In this document: piece by piece, positions 1 through 9,873 of the stretch | How the letters are laid out: every line of letters begins with the position of its first letter | Numbering within the stretch: the first letter of the stretch is position 1 | Assembly (NCBI RefSeq): GCF_900458895.1 | Contig: NZ_LR962863.1 | Span: 2,170,001-2,234,000 of the forward strand | Origin: Staphylococcus schleiferi | Lineage (GTDB): Bacteria; Bacillota; Bacilli; Staphylococcales; Staphylococcaceae | Length of the DNA: 64,000 nucleotides | Reading direction: 5' to 3' | The notes under the pieces: model-generated | What the model was told of the DNA's origin: nothing | The model's database searches: none | What the model saw: the letters and a program-made list of their open reading frames with translations, nothing else | Program-made: the position numbers and the translations under genes

Positions 1-505
1 AGTTTAAAGGATTGCTAATCCCTCTTCCTGTACCAATTGGCGAAGCAAGTGGCATCACGGCATGTACACCGAGCGCTTCCAAACGTTTCGCTAACACAAC
101 ATCATCTGAAATATATGGACAAACAATGTAGCCTTTTTCTAATAAAATTTCACATGCTTTATAAGTTTCGAGGGGATCAGGTAATAATGTTTCATCATCA
201 CCAATTACCTCTACTTTAATCATGTCACATACACCAGCTTCATTTGCCAATTCAGCAATACGTACTGCTTCTTCAGCCGTTTTCGCACCTGCTGTATTTG
301 GAAATGTCGTAAATTTAGATAAGTCCACATTGGCTAAAGGGTTCGGCAACTTTTCATCATACAAACTCATTCGGCGTACCGCAAATGTAAGTACTTCTGT
401 TTCAGATGCATCAATTGCACGAGATTGAATCTCTTCATTTTCGAATTTACCTGTTCCTAAAAACAATCTTGAATTGAAACTTAAATTACCAATTTTAAAC
501 ATCAT
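1..505 (-). CDS. thiG: Thiazole synthase ThiG (N-terminal 168 codons, runs off window)
   Basis: ThiG joins deoxyxylulose phosphate, dehydroglycine and the ThiS thiocarboxylate to make the thiazole half of thiamine in the cytosol. The visible part begins [13 protein letters not shown] and contains the GTGKF and [11 protein letters not shown] blocks of the family. The MIKVEVIGD segment supplies the Schiff-base lysine at about residue 97. The C-terminal third lies beyond position 1. The start ATG shares its A with the thiS stop (TAATG), so translation is coupled to thiS. It lies in the TPP-riboswitch operon with thiS and tenI. The identification is firm; completeness cannot be judged. Confidence 0.95.
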   Translation of the reverse strand, partial: MMFKIGNLSFNSRLFLGTGKFENEEIQSRAIDASETEVLTFAVRRMSLYDEKLPNPLANVDLSKFTTFPNTAGAKTAEEAVRIAELANEAGVCDMIKVEVIGDDETLLPDPLETYKACEILLEKGYIVCPYISDDVVLAKRLEALGVHAVMPLASPIGTGRGISNPLN

Positions 506-705
506 TAACCGCCTCCAACAAATTCTAAAAGTTCTAACTGATCGTCTTCACGCACTTCAGTTGTATCCCACTCTGAGCGTTTTACAACTTCTTCGTTACG
601 TTCAACTGCCATGCGTTTTGATTCAATACCAAAGTGATTCAATATATCACGAATCGTAGTGCCTTCATCGAAAAGTTGCCTTTCACCATTCACATATACT
701 TGCAT
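505..705 (-). CDS. thiS: Sulfur carrier protein ThiS
   Basis: This is a 66-residue ubiquitin-like sulfur carrier that delivers sulfur, as a C-terminal thiocarboxylate, to ThiG. It starts [11 protein letters not shown] and ends with the essential Gly-Gly tail (FVGGG), the site of adenylylation by ThiF. A longer in-frame reading starts 24 bases upstream, but the Shine-Dalgarno AAAGGAGTG lies just before this ATG, so the shorter start is chosen. The tenI stop sits about 5 bases upstream. No thiO lies between tenI and thiS; glycine oxidase, if present, must be downstream of thiG or elsewhere. Confidence 0.93.
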   Translation of the reverse strand: MQVYVNGERQLFDEGTTIRDILNHFGIESKRMAVERNEEVVKRSEWDTTEVREDDQLELLEFVGGG

Positions 706-710
706 TACCT

Positions 711-1295
711 TCACTCCTTTGCACGCCAATAAGTGACCATTTGTCTAAACTGATGGATTTCGTTTGAAAACGCACTTCCGATACATGCGATCCCCGAAAA
801 ACCTGTAGGAACGTTTTGGATTGTCTCAAGACGAATGCCTCCAATTGCAATAATAGGAAAGTCAATAGACAACACTGCTGCAATTTCACTAGAGGATCGT
901 GGTGGCTGATGGGGCTTAGAGGGTGTGGGAAAGAGATGACCAAACAATACGAAATCAAAATGTTGGGCTTGCGCATAGCGAATACTATTTTCAGAATGCG
1001 TAGACATACTAATACGATAATCCGGCGACTTCTGTTTGATATGTTCGGCGTTAACATCACCTTCTCTGAAATGAAGGCGATGAATGCCCAATTGCTCGGC
1101 AAGCTGCACATCCGTATGTACAATCATTTTAGATTTTGGAAAACCTTCATCATGCAACTTTAAAATCCAATTTTCTAGTTCAGGCTTTCTCATAGGTGTC
1201 CTGAAAATGACGCCATCAATATCAGGTTCAATTGCACACAAGCGTTGAATATGCGTATAATCAAGCCTTTGATAAGGTGTAACCACTACAATCAT
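711..1295 (-). CDS. tenI: TenI-like thiazole tautomerase / thiamine phosphate synthase family
   Basis: This 194-residue TIM-barrel protein is of the ThiE/TenI family. It resembles TenI, which aromatises the thiazole tautomer made by ThiG, more than true ThiE: the conserved blocks are HSENSIRYAQ, DFVLFGHLF and PIIAIGGI. An ATG 9 bases upstream is also in frame, but AGGAGG abuts it directly. The ATG at 1295 has correct spacing and is chosen. It is the first gene after the TPP riboswitch and leads tenI-thiS-thiG. A residual thiamine phosphate synthase activity cannot be excluded from sequence alone. Confidence 0.85.
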   Translation of the reverse strand: MIVVVTPYQRLDYTHIQRLCAIEPDIDGVIFRTPMRKPELENWILKLHDEGFPKSKMIVHTDVQLAEQLGIHRLHFREGDVNAEHIKQKSPDYRISMSTHSENSIRYAQAQHFDFVLFGHLFPTPSKPHQPPRSSSEIAAVLSIDFPIIAIGGIRLETIQNVPTGFSGIACIGSAFSNEIHQFRQMVTYWRAKE

Positions 1296-1318
1296 CGTAT
1301 CCATCCTCCTTAACGCAA

Positions 1319-1360
1319 CAAAAAAAGCTACTTTTCATAAATCAAATTAAGAAAAGTAGC
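1319..1360 (-). terminator. Riboswitch expression-platform terminator
   Basis: On the minus strand GCTACTTTTC pairs with GAAAAGTAGC across a loop of about 14 bases and is followed by a T run. It lies between the TPP aptamer and tenI, so it is best read as the ligand-controlled attenuator rather than an operon end. Confidence 0.85.
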
Positions 1361-1381
1361 GTGTTATTCCCACGAATTCAG

Positions 1382-1472
1382 CCACTTTCCTACGCCAGTA
1401 CGAACTGGATCAGGTTCAGGAATTTTGAAATCGCATTTCAATCTCAGCCATTCGCAATGGCACTTCCAGTGG
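1382..1472 (-). promoter_or_regulatory. TPP riboswitch (thi-box) aptamer
   Basis: The minus strand shows the hallmark blocks of the thi-box: GGCTGAGAT (pyrimidine-sensing arm), then GAACCTGATCCAGTT and CTGGCGTAGG (pyrophosphate arm and closing helix). The outer helix P1 is formed by CCACT and AGTGG at the two ends. It sits upstream of tenI-thiS-thiG with a terminator hairpin between, which fits transcriptional OFF control by thiamine pyrophosphate. Confidence 0.96.
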
Positions 1473-1496
1473 AATCGTTTTATCTATTCAATTGCG

Positions 1497-2123
1497 TTAA
1501 CGTTTTACCATACGTGTTAATTCTAACACATAACGATTAATACGGAAAAGGTTTAAGAACAAATTGAAACCCATCTCTCTAGGTGAAAATTGTCCTCGTT
1601 TCATCCGATTAAAGTCATAAAGCGTATACAATAAGAATAATAACAAACCTACCACCGCAATGAGCGTATGGTAAATCGGGTTATGGATAAACCACCCAAG
1701 TAGACTTGCTAAAATTAAAGCGATAAGTGTCACGAATAAATATTTTCCAATACTTGAAGCATCTTTTATCAAAAAATAACCTAAAAAGCCAAAGATAAGA
1801 AACGCCGCAATCGCTAATAAAACAGTGTTAAAAAATACACTTGGCCCTAAATCTTCTAACGTATACATAAATGTGGCATAGGATAATAAGCCTGCAACAA
1901 TGGTATAAATATGTGAAATGATAGGACCACTAAAACGTACACGTTGGACAACCATCGAAATCAGAATAAGGATAAGTAATCCTATCGATAGCGGTTGGCG
2001 CCATGCTTCTGGTAAAAATTGACCTAAATAAGTTGAAATCCCAAAAATAAGCCAATAATAAACAAAAAAGAGCCAAACTTTTCCATAAGCCTTACTAGGG
2101 GGTTGATGTGTTGATGATGACAT
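1497..2123 (-). CDS. Bax inhibitor-1 / YetJ-like membrane protein
   Basis: This 208-residue protein has about seven hydrophobic helices. Its C-terminal end (LYDFNRMKRG, then FNLFLNLFRINRYVLELTRM) resembles the Bax inhibitor-1/YccA family, whose bacterial members such as YetJ are pH-gated Ca2+ leak channels. The family call rests on this topology and tail, so the transport role is inference. The start at MSSSTHQPP follows GAAAGGAG; a longer in-frame reading upstream lacks a ribosome site. It appears monocistronic and is separated from thi genes by the riboswitch. Confidence 0.65.
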   Translation of the reverse strand: MSSSTHQPPSKAYGKVWLFFVYYWLIFGISTYLGQFLPEAWRQPLSIGLLILILISMVVQRVRFSGPIISHIYTIVAGLLSYATFMYTLEDLGPSVFFNTVLLAIAAFLIFGFLGYFLIKDASSIGKYLFVTLIALILASLLGWFIHNPIYHTLIAVVGLLLFLLYTLYDFNRMKRGQFSPREMGFNLFLNLFRINRYVLELTRMVKR

Positions 2124-2458
2124 CTTTTCTCTCCTTTCTTTTTGGTTGTTATATTTTACGATAGATTGTGTTACGAATAAAATAAAGTCTCTTGTCTTGT
2201 ACCCGAAAATGCACTTTTTAGACCTCATTCAATATCGCATTAAATTTTCATCTCGATAAATTCGCGTCTTATGGCCCTTTTTATTACGTCATTTTTTATT
2301 TTACATTCAGTTGAAACAGCCTGGGTATCAACCTATAAAACACTTCAACGCCCTTATTAAGCCATTAGAAATTGCACACTGTTCAATGACTCACTGTTAC
2401 GATGAATCGATGCACGTTTGAATTTAAAACAATGAAGCACTGTATATTTTTGACGATG

Positions 2459-2544
2459 CATGGATGGCGAGACGCCTGAGGGAACAGGACAAGCCGAAGA
2501 CTACAGGCTGAGGCTGTCCCCTCGGAAAGCGAAGCCATCCATAC
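2459..2544. repeat. Structured intergenic repeat, about 86 bp
   Basis: The segment is bounded by the inverted ends ATGGATGGC and GCCATCCAT. Inside are the motifs CGAGACGCCTGAGG, AAGCCGAAGACTACAGGCTGAGG and GGAAAGCGAAGCC. It is far more GC-rich than its surroundings and can fold into a branched hairpin. Similar GAGAC...GCCGAA...GGAAAGCGA blocks are common between genes of staphylococci and bacilli as I remember them. The ISL3 remnants in this window carry a related arrangement. Confidence 0.6.
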
Positions 2545-2559
2545 AAGTAATCCAACATC

Positions 2560-2606
2560 AAAAACGCTCTAAGACAGTTTAATTAAAAACAATCTTAGAG
2601 CGTTTG
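2560..2606. terminator. Intrinsic terminator downstream of kdpC
   Basis: CGCTCTAAGA and TCTTAGAGCG form a 10-bp stem flanked by A and T tracts, in position to end the minus-strand kdpFABC transcript. Confidence 0.8.
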
Positions 2607-2672
2607 AATTGAGGAAATAACCCCAGCCTCATCTCATCATAAACCGTACAACGGCCACTGTACAATCAACAA

Positions 2673-3236
2673 TTAATGTGCTGACAAATGATCTAACGCC
2701 ATATTTAACGCCAACACATTCACATAGTCATCATACATCGTTCCTTTATGTGCTTGCTTAGTAATTAATTGATCAATTTGTTGTGGTGAGAGATTTCGTT
2801 GTTTTGCAATACGTGCCACCTGTTGTTTTGCATTATCCACCGTAATATCCGGATCTAAACCTGAACCAGATTCTGTCACCGCATCAATCGGTGTATGGTG
2901 ACCATCATCTTGTTTTAAGTCTTCTACTCTCTTTTTAAGTTCAGGATTGCCATTTGAATAGTTATCACTACCAGAAGCCACCCCTTTTTCTTTTAATGTC
3001 GTTTTATCCATATTATATTTGACAGCACTCGTTCTTCCGTGAAAATACTGAGGTTCATTCCACTGCTGTCCAATGAGATTTGAACCTACTACCTTACCAT
3101 TCTGTGTCACAAGACTTCCGTTAGCTTGGTGATGAAACAACGTCTGTCCAACTGCCGTTACAGCCAATGGAAAGAGGACACCACACAAAACCATTGTCAT
3201 TACAACGAGTCCTATGCTACTTCTTATCGCTTTCAT
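2673..3236 (-). CDS. kdpC: K+-transporting ATPase subunit KdpC
   Basis: This 187-residue subunit is the membrane-anchored chaperone-like part of the high-affinity K+ pump. An N-terminal membrane helix (residues 1-30, [15 protein letters not shown]) is followed by the extracellular domain with [23 protein letters not shown] and SGSGLDPDI, all family signatures. The start follows AGGAGGGTGTAT; a reading 22 codons longer would overlap kdpB and lacks a ribosome site. It is last in kdpFABC, with a terminator behind it. Confidence 0.95.
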   Translation of the reverse strand: MKAIRSSIGLVVMTMVLCGVLFPLAVTAVGQTLFHHQANGSLVTQNGKVVGSNLIGQQWNEPQYFHGRTSAVKYNMDKTTLKEKGVASGSDNYSNGNPELKKRVEDLKQDDGHHTPIDAVTESGSGLDPDITVDNAKQQVARIAKQRNLSPQQIDQLITKQAHKGTMYDDYVNVLALNMALDHLSAH

Positions 3237-3246
3237 ATACACCCTC

Positions 3247-5271
3247 CTATATCCACCATTGAACAATGAGATCGATGAGTTTAATTCCAATAAACGGAAC
3301 AATCATACCACCCAATCCATATACCAACATATTTTTCATGAGGATGGTCTCCGTTGAAGCACCTTTAATGCGCACACCTTTCATCGCAATTGGAATTAAT
3401 AATGCAATAATCAGTGCATTAAATATTAACGCTGAAACAATTGCAGATTCAGGAGAATTCAAACGCATAATATTTAAAATACTCATTTCCGGTACAGTGA
3501 CCATCATCATTGCAGGTAAAATCGCAAAATATTTCGCAATATCATTCGCAATACTAAATGTTGTCAACGCACCTCTCGTCATCAATAATTGTTTACCGAT
3601 TTTAACAACTTCCATCAGTTTAGTTGGATTTGAATCCAAATCAATTAGATTTGCTGCTTCTTTTGCACTTAATGTACCTGAGTTCATAGCTAATCCAACG
3701 TTGGCTTGTGCTAATGCAGGCGCATCGTTTGTTCCGTCTCCTGTCATCGCGACGATATGCCCTTTTTCTTGTTCTTCTTTAATGACTTTTATTTTATCTT
3801 CTGGCTTACATTCTGCGATAAAACGATCCACACCCGCTTCTTTCGCAATAGTCGCGGCAGTTAATTCGTTATCACCTGTACACATAACTGTTTCGATGCC
3901 CATTTGACGTAACTCTTGAAAACGTTCGACCAATCCTTCTTTAATGACATCTTTTAAGTAAATAACGCCTAAAATGGTTTGATCTTCAACGACGATTAAA
4001 GGTGTTCCGCCTTTACTAGAGACTTCAGTAACCAGCGATTCAATATTAGAAGGTACCCTGCCGCCTTTTTGTTTAACATATTTAATCATACTATTAGGTG
4101 CCCCTTTAAAGACAGCACGATCACCCATGATAATACCGCTCATACGTGTTTCCGCTTTAAAAGGTTGGTAGTCACCTTTGACTTCATCCGGTAATTGAAC
4201 CGATGAAGCTTGCGCCAAAGTAACAATACTTTTGCCTTCAGGTGTATCATCATAAACAGAAGTTTCGTAAGCTGCGACGAGTAATCTGTCGTACCATTCT
4301 TCATGCACAGGCATCAATGATTCCGCTAAACGGTTACCATAAGTAATTGTGCCGGTTTTATCCAAAATTAATACGTCTACGTCCCCGCATGTTTCTACGG
4401 AACGTCCGCTTTTAGCTAAAATATTAAACTGTGTCACACGGTCCATCCCAGCAATACCAATAGCTGAAAGTAATCCCCCAATCGTTGTCGGTATTAAACA
4501 TACTGTTAATGCGATCAACGTTGCAATGGGCACATTCAGTTTTAAGTACTGTGCAATAGGATAAAACGTTAAAATAACAACTAAAAAGATAATCGTTAAA
4601 GTGATAAGTAAGGTAAAAAGTGCAATTTCATTTGGCGTTTTTTTACGTTGTGCACCTTCGACTAAGGCAATCATTTTATCTAAAAACGTAGCCCCTTCCT
4701 CACTATCGACTTCAATAATAAGCCAATCCGATGTTACAGTTGTGCCACCAATAACACCTGAAAAATCGCCACCTGATTCTTTAATCACTGGTGCTGATTC
4801 CCCTGTAATTGCAGATTCATCAACCGTTGCAATCCCTTCAATAATTGTTCCGTCTGATGGGATGGTTTCCCCTGCTTTAACAAGGATGCGATCCCCACGT
4901 TTTAACGCAGAACCGTCAATCGTTTCATATTTTTCATCGCCTATAATTCGACGTGCAACCATATTTGATTTTGTTTCACGAAGACTGTTCGCCTGTGCTT
5001 TACCACGTCCTTCAGCAATGGCTTCTGAAAAATTAGAGAACAGAATCGTCAATAATAAAATCACAAAAATCGTAAATAAATAAATTCGTGACATTGCATC
5101 ATCTGTAAAAATTTGTGGAACTATCGTCATTATTAAAGTTAAAACCATCCCTACCTCTACAACAAACATAATTGGATTTTTAATGAGATATGCAGGGTTT
5201 AATTTTATAAAACTCTCTTTGATGGCTTGTTTGACGATCGCGCCATTCAAGACATGAGATGATTGATTCAT
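3247..5271 (-). CDS. kdpB: K+-transporting P-type ATPase subunit KdpB
   Basis: This 674-residue P-type ATPase energises K+ uptake by KdpA. It shows the TGES actuator motif, the phosphorylation motif DKTGTIT, the KGAPNSM nucleotide-binding segment and the hinge [10 protein letters not shown], with about seven membrane helices. Length and motif order are normal for the family. It sits between kdpA and kdpC with very short gaps (15 and 10 bases), so one transcript is expected. No damage is seen. Confidence 0.97.
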   Translation of the reverse strand: MNQSSHVLNGAIVKQAIKESFIKLNPAYLIKNPIMFVVEVGMVLTLIMTIVPQIFTDDAMSRIYLFTIFVILLLTILFSNFSEAIAEGRGKAQANSLRETKSNMVARRIIGDEKYETIDGSALKRGDRILVKAGETIPSDGTIIEGIATVDESAITGESAPVIKESGGDFSGVIGGTTVTSDWLIIEVDSEEGATFLDKMIALVEGAQRKKTPNEIALFTLLITLTIIFLVVILTFYPIAQYLKLNVPIATLIALTVCLIPTTIGGLLSAIGIAGMDRVTQFNILAKSGRSVETCGDVDVLILDKTGTITYGNRLAESLMPVHEEWYDRLLVAAYETSVYDDTPEGKSIVTLAQASSVQLPDEVKGDYQPFKAETRMSGIIMGDRAVFKGAPNSMIKYVKQKGGRVPSNIESLVTEVSSKGGTPLIVVEDQTILGVIYLKDVIKEGLVERFQELRQMGIETVMCTGDNELTAATIAKEAGVDRFIAECKPEDKIKVIKEEQEKGHIVAMTGDGTNDAPALAQANVGLAMNSGTLSAKEAANLIDLDSNPTKLMEVVKIGKQLLMTRGALTTFSIANDIAKYFAILPAMMMVTVPEMSILNIMRLNSPESAIVSALIFNALIIALLIPIAMKGVRIKGASTETILMKNMLVYGLGGMIVPFIGIKLIDLIVQWWI

Positions 5272-5286
5272 TCAACATATCCTCCT

Positions 5287-6963
5287 TTATTTTAATGATA
5301 AAAATTCTCCAATAGGTCCAAGTAATAACACTGGTAAAAATGTCAAACCACTCAATAAAATAATAAAAATTGTGAGTGATACACCAAAGAAAGGTTTGTC
5401 GATAGCCACGGTCTGATCATCTTTTTGATATGCTTTTTTATTAACTAAGCTTGAAGCAATCATGATTTGTAAAATGATAGGTATATAACGCGCAATCAAC
5501 ATGACGATACCGGTTGAGACATTCCAGAACGTCGTATCATCTGCGAGTCCTTCAAACCCAGAACCATTATTGGCTGACGATGATGTCATTTCATAAAGTG
5601 CTTGTGAGATACCATGAAATGAAGGATTCGTTAATGCGTCACTCGCACCAGGAATAATAAAAGCGAATGCAGTCGCAACTAAAATCAATATCGGATGAAT
5701 TAAAAATGTTAATGCGATGAGCTTCATTTCTCGTCCTTCTATTTTCATTCCTAAATAGTTTGGTGTTTTCCCTACCATCAAACTGCAAATAAATACTGTT
5801 AATAAGACGAAAATCAACATATTCATTAATCCGACACCTTCACCGCCGAAAATGGCGTTAAGCATCATTAATACTAAAGGTACAAAACCACCCAACGGTG
5901 TAAGCGTATCGTGCATATTATTAACGGTACCTGTCGTAAATGCTGTTGTAATCGTCGTGAAGAGCGCTGAAAGTCCTGGGCCAAATCTTACTTCTTTTCC
6001 TTCCATATTCGGTCCAACTACACCTAAATGAGATAACACAACGTTACCTTTGTACTCTGAAATAATGGCAATCGCAAAGAAAACTAAGAAAAATAACAAC
6101 ATTGTTCCAAATATGACATAAGCGTGCGCATGAATTTGCTTACCACTTTTTGTCAACATTCTTCCAAATAGGAAGACAAGCGCACCAGGAATCAACATCA
6201 TACTCAACATTTCAATATAGTTCGACCATACAGTCGGATTTTCAAATGGTGTTGATGAGTTGGCGCCTAAAAAGCCTCCGCCGTTTGTACCGATATGTTT
6301 AATGGACTCTAATGAAGCAATAGGACCATATGCGATTTGTTGAATTTTGCCTGTGATCGTATGCAACGTTAAGTTACCTTTTAAAGTTTGTGGTGTGCCT
6401 TGACTCATCAAAAGAATACTCACAATAAATGATAGCGGTATTAAAACGCGGACGATAAACCGCACAACATCTTGATAAAAGTTGCCGATGACATCTGTCA
6501 TTCCTGTTAGTCGACGCAGCATCGCAATACAAACCGCATAACCTGAAGCACTAGACGTAAACATCAAATAAGTGATGACAATCATCTGTGTTAAATATGT
6601 GAGTCCTGATCCTCCAGCGTAATGCTGTAAGTTCGTATTCGTTAAAAACGAAGCAACTGTATTAAACGCTAATGAAACCGATTGATTTAAATTATGATTC
6701 GGATTTAAAAAGAGCCATTGTTGAGTCAATAACAATAGAAACGACACAATTCCCATTAGTCCATTAAATAGTAGAAAATGTTTCAGGTATGTCTTACCCG
6801 ACATGTGCTCTAACTTTGTTCCTAACACTTTGTAAATCCCTTTTTCCACACCTAAAAACACCTTATCTGCAGGTGTAGGGGTTAATAATGCAACACTATA
6901 TAAGTATCGACTTAATAAAAATGCGCATAAAAGAAAGATGATTAAAAAGATAACGACTTCCAT
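5287..6963 (-). CDS. kdpA: K+-transporting ATPase channel subunit KdpA
   Basis: This 558-residue subunit is the K+-selective channel-like part of the pump and belongs to the superfamily of K+ transporters. The selectivity-filter-like repeats are visible: [36 protein letters not shown] and [12 protein letters not shown]. The many hydrophobic helices and length match the family. It lies between kdpF and kdpB in the operon. Confidence 0.97.
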   Translation of the reverse strand: MEVVIFLIIFLLCAFLLSRYLYSVALLTPTPADKVFLGVEKGIYKVLGTKLEHMSGKTYLKHFLLFNGLMGIVSFLLLLTQQWLFLNPNHNLNQSVSLAFNTVASFLTNTNLQHYAGGSGLTYLTQMIVITYLMFTSSASGYAVCIAMLRRLTGMTDVIGNFYQDVVRFIVRVLIPLSFIVSILLMSQGTPQTLKGNLTLHTITGKIQQIAYGPIASLESIKHIGTNGGGFLGANSSTPFENPTVWSNYIEMLSMMLIPGALVFLFGRMLTKSGKQIHAHAYVIFGTMLLFFLVFFAIAIISEYKGNVVLSHLGVVGPNMEGKEVRFGPGLSALFTTITTAFTTGTVNNMHDTLTPLGGFVPLVLMMLNAIFGGEGVGLMNMLIFVLLTVFICSLMVGKTPNYLGMKIEGREMKLIALTFLIHPILILVATAFAFIIPGASDALTNPSFHGISQALYEMTSSSANNGSGFEGLADDTTFWNVSTGIVMLIARYIPIILQIMIASSLVNKKAYQKDDQTVAIDKPFFGVSLTIFIILLSGLTFLPVLLLGPIGEFLSLK

Positions 6964-6988
6964 GTTTTCCCTCCATCAATAATTGAAT

Positions 6989-7069
6989 TTAAAACTTTTC
7001 ACTGTAAATTAAGGCGTATACTAAATAGCCAATTAATACGATGACAATGAGACCTAATACGATAATCAT
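6989..7069 (-). CDS. kdpF: K+-transporting ATPase small subunit KdpF
   Basis: This 26-residue single-helix peptide (MIIVLGLIVIVLIGYLVYAL, then IYSEKF) is typical of KdpF, which binds and stabilises the KdpABC complex in the membrane. It starts 6-7 bases behind a strong GGAGGAGG. It is the first gene of kdpFABC, 25 bases ahead of kdpA. It is too short for most gene finders but position, length and composition are decisive. Confidence 0.9.
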   Translation of the reverse strand: MIIVLGLIVIVLIGYLVYALIYSEKF

Positions 7070-7098
7070 CTCTTGACCTCCTCCTTATTGCAGGAATC

Positions 7099-7163
7099 AT
7101 TATATAAAAATTTCTATAAGGAGATTATTAATATTTGCATCGTTTTATTAAGAAGTTATTAAG
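7099..7163 (-). promoter_or_regulatory. Candidate kdpFABC promoter with KdpE-type direct repeat
   Basis: On the minus strand CTTAATAA occurs twice with an 11-bp period (forward positions 7145-7152 and 7156-7163), the arrangement bound by OmpR-class response regulators. Downstream is TATAAT (7099-7104) with no good -35, as expected for an activator-dependent promoter. Assignment to KdpE is inference from position next to kdpF and kdpDE. Confidence 0.5.
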
Positions 7164-7236
7164 ATAAAGAAAAACGTATTTTTTTATAGAAAATATAAGA
7201 TTTGAAGTTTATGATGAATTAAAAGAGGTGAAAAAT

Positions 7237-9852
7237 ATGGAGCGTAATCCAACGATAAAAAGAGGGTCCCTGACAATATACCTTGGTTATTCTCCGGGTG
7301 TGGGTAAAACTTATGAAATGTTATCTAATGCTATAGATGCATATCAAGAAGGCGCTGATATTAAAATTGGTTACATAGAGCCACATCAACGTAAAGAAAC
7401 CCAAGCGCTAGCTGAAAAACTCCCCGTCATTCAAACTAAATCTAAAAACCACGGGAGTCATGCATTCCAGTATTTAGATGTTGATCAAATCATTGATGAT
7501 GCGCCTGCTATCATTCTTATAGATGAATTAGCGCACACGAATATCTCAAAAGAGCGTCATGAAAAAAGATATATGGATATTGAAGAAATTCTTTCCCACG
7601 GAATTGATGTCCATACCACATTAAATATTCAACATATTGAAAGTTTGAGCGAGCAAGTATCATTAATGACAGGCGTCAAAATTAAAGAACGGGTGCCAGA
7701 TCAATTTATTATGTCGAGTGATGCGATAGAAGTGATTGATATTTCACCTAAACAGCTCATCAATCGCCTTAAAGCAGGAAAAGTATATAAGAAAGAACGA
7801 CTCGATACGGCCTTCACTCATTTTTTCACTTATGAGAACCTTTCAGAATTAAGGGAATTAACACTCAGAACAGCCGCAGATATTATGAGCCAAAAAGAGC
7901 ACCTCTATAAGAAAAATATTGATATTACGCCTCATGTCGCCGTCGCAATTAGTGGGAGCATCAGCAACGAAACCGTTATTCGAGAAGCGCGACGTATCGC
8001 CAATCGTGAACATGCACAATTTACAGCTGTTTATATTGATGTGTTTGATCATGAAGGCAGACACTACGCTAATGAAAGTCAGGTTCATCAAAATTTAATG
8101 CTTGCGCAATCATTAGGGGCATCCGTTAAAGTGATTTATGATAATCAAATTGCATCGGGTCTCGACGACTGGTGCAAATCCCAAAAAGTTACTAAACTTG
8201 TTATTGGTCAACATATTAGTGACAAATGGAACGATATTTTCAAACGTCCTCTCATTGACCAGTTACTGGATTTAAAGCATCATTATAAAATAGAAATCGT
8301 GCCGATTAAGCATATCCAAATGAAAGCGAAGCATGAACGACACAATCAAAAGGTAGAACAGAAACGTTGGACTGTCGATATTTTTAAAATGATTACTATT
8401 CAAGCAATATGTGTACTTTTGGGTCTATGGGTTTATAGTGCAGACCATGGCGAGCAAGACACCATCATTCTTCTATTATTTTTGTTAGGGATTATTGTTT
8501 TAAGTATGTGGACACAGTCGTACCTCATCGGTTTTTTCGCGGCAATTTTAAACGTATTTGTCTTTAATTTCTTTTTTACTGTGCCAAGATTCACTTTCGA
8601 AGTTTATCGTTTTGATTACCCTATTACATTCACCATTAGTATTATCGTCAGCATCGTGACAAGCGGACTATTAAAACAAATTAAACACCAGTACATCGTA
8701 ACGAAACATCAACTTTATCGTACAGATATCCTGTTACAATTTAATGATTCAATCAAACAGACCTATACCATTCCGGATTTATTAGTTAATGCTCGACATC
8801 AAATTCAACACCTTTTAAATCAAGAAGTTACGATTTACTTAGTTGAAGATGAAAAAATTTCAAAAACGATTCCAATTGAAGGTCCGCATGCCGATTATTC
8901 ACGACATCAACAAGCATTGAGTTGGATTATTAAAAACCAAAAACGTGCAGGCGCCACGACAGACACTTTTCCAGGGATTCAATATTTATTAATCCCAATA
9001 GGAACAAATCCTGTCAAAGCCATCGTTTCTATACATTTTTCTGAACCGCAAGTCATTGATTCTTATGATAATTCTATTTTAGAATCTATGCTTAATGAAA
9101 TTTCGCTTGCGGTAGAAAACTTGAGCTTGTTGCGTCAAACACGTGAATCGATGTTGCGTGCTGAGCGAGAAATGACACGTTCAAACTTTCTACGTTCGAT
9201 CTCCCATGATATTCGAACACCTTTAACATCAATTATCGGTAATTTAGATGTATTATTACTTTACGGCAAAGAGATGCCTCAACAAGAACAACATCAGTTG
9301 GTTTCACGCTCGTTTGATGAAGCCCAATATTTACACATGTTAGTTTCAAATATTTTATCACTTACGAAACTCGAACATTCAAATGTGAAATTAAATCGTC
9401 AACTTTACCTCATTGAAGAATTAGTTGAAGAAATCGAATCTGTATTAGAACGGAGAAGATTAAATCATCAAGTTAAGGTCACGGCATTTCATGATATTTG
9501 TTTTGTTAATATTGACAGCAAACTCATTTTACAAGCCATTTTCAATTTGATAGAAAATGCTTTAAAACATACACCACCTGAAACTAAAATCACGCTAGTC
9601 ATCAGTAAAAACGAAGAGCAGATTTTGTTTGAGGTCATTGATCATGGTCCTGGCTTAACTGATGAAGAGCAACATACAGTTTTCCAACCTTTTCATAAAC
9701 ATCAGTTCTTCAAAGATAATAAAAAAGACAGTATGGGGCTCGGTCTTTATCTTGTTCAGTCCATTTTAGAAAAACATGACAGTCAGTTAAAATATCGACA
9801 AAACGAGCCACATGGTAGTATATTTTATTTCAACCTACCTTATGAATACTAA
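7237..9852 (+). CDS. kdpD: Sensor histidine kinase KdpD
   Basis: This 871-residue sensor for K+ limitation has the KdpD domain with Walker A GYSPGVGKT (about 16-24), then DELAHTN. A USP-like domain follows with SGS-X20-FTAVY from about residue 238, matching the c-di-AMP-binding motif described for S. aureus KdpD. Next come four membrane helices (about 385-485), a GAF-like region and the kinase core. The core has SISHDIRTPLTS (His about 656) and the DHGPGL and GLGLYL ATP-lid motifs. A GTG nine bases upstream is in frame, but AGAGGTG serves as ribosome site for this ATG. It is divergent from kdpFABC and followed by kdpE. Confidence 0.96.
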   Translation: MERNPTIKRGSLTIYLGYSPGVGKTYEMLSNAIDAYQEGADIKIGYIEPHQRKETQALAEKLPVIQTKSKNHGSHAFQYLDVDQIIDDAPAIILIDELAHTNISKERHEKRYMDIEEILSHGIDVHTTLNIQHIESLSEQVSLMTGVKIKERVPDQFIMSSDAIEVIDISPKQLINRLKAGKVYKKERLDTAFTHFFTYENLSELRELTLRTAADIMSQKEHLYKKNIDITPHVAVAISGSISNETVIREARRIANREHAQFTAVYIDVFDHEGRHYANESQVHQNLMLAQSLGASVKVIYDNQIASGLDDWCKSQKVTKLVIGQHISDKWNDIFKRPLIDQLLDLKHHYKIEIVPIKHIQMKAKHERHNQKVEQKRWTVDIFKMITIQAICVLLGLWVYSADHGEQDTIILLLFLLGIIVLSMWTQSYLIGFFAAILNVFVFNFFFTVPRFTFEVYRFDYPITFTISIIVSIVTSGLLKQIKHQYIVTKHQLYRTDILLQFNDSIKQTYTIPDLLVNARHQIQHLLNQEVTIYLVEDEKISKTIPIEGPHADYSRHQQALSWIIKNQKRAGATTDTFPGIQYLLIPIGTNPVKAIVSIHFSEPQVIDSYDNSILESMLNEISLAVENLSLLRQTRESMLRAEREMTRSNFLRSISHDIRTPLTSIIGNLDVLLLYGKEMPQQEQHQLVSRSFDEAQYLHMLVSNILSLTKLEHSNVKLNRQLYLIEELVEEIESVLERRRLNHQVKVTAFHDICFVNIDSKLILQAIFNLIENALKHTPPETKITLVISKNEEQILFEVIDHGPGLTDEEQHTVFQPFHKHQFFKDNKKDSMGLGLYLVQSILEKHDSQLKYRQNEPHGSIFYFNLPYEY

Positions 9853-9873
9853 AAAAATTTAGGAGGCAGTGCA

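Larger units (their letters stand above)
2124..2672. other. Intergenic region with repeat and terminator
   Basis: No gene is supported between the BI-1-like gene and kdpC. It holds the structured repeat at 2459-2544, the kdp terminator at 2560-2606, and a GAGGCTGGGG-type motif (minus strand, about 2612-2632) resembling one near 48757-48778. Confidence 0.6.

Noticed and set aside
3266..3907. Long plus-strand reading opposite kdpB
   Set aside because: It is the antisense shadow of kdpB, whose motifs and neighbours are decisive.
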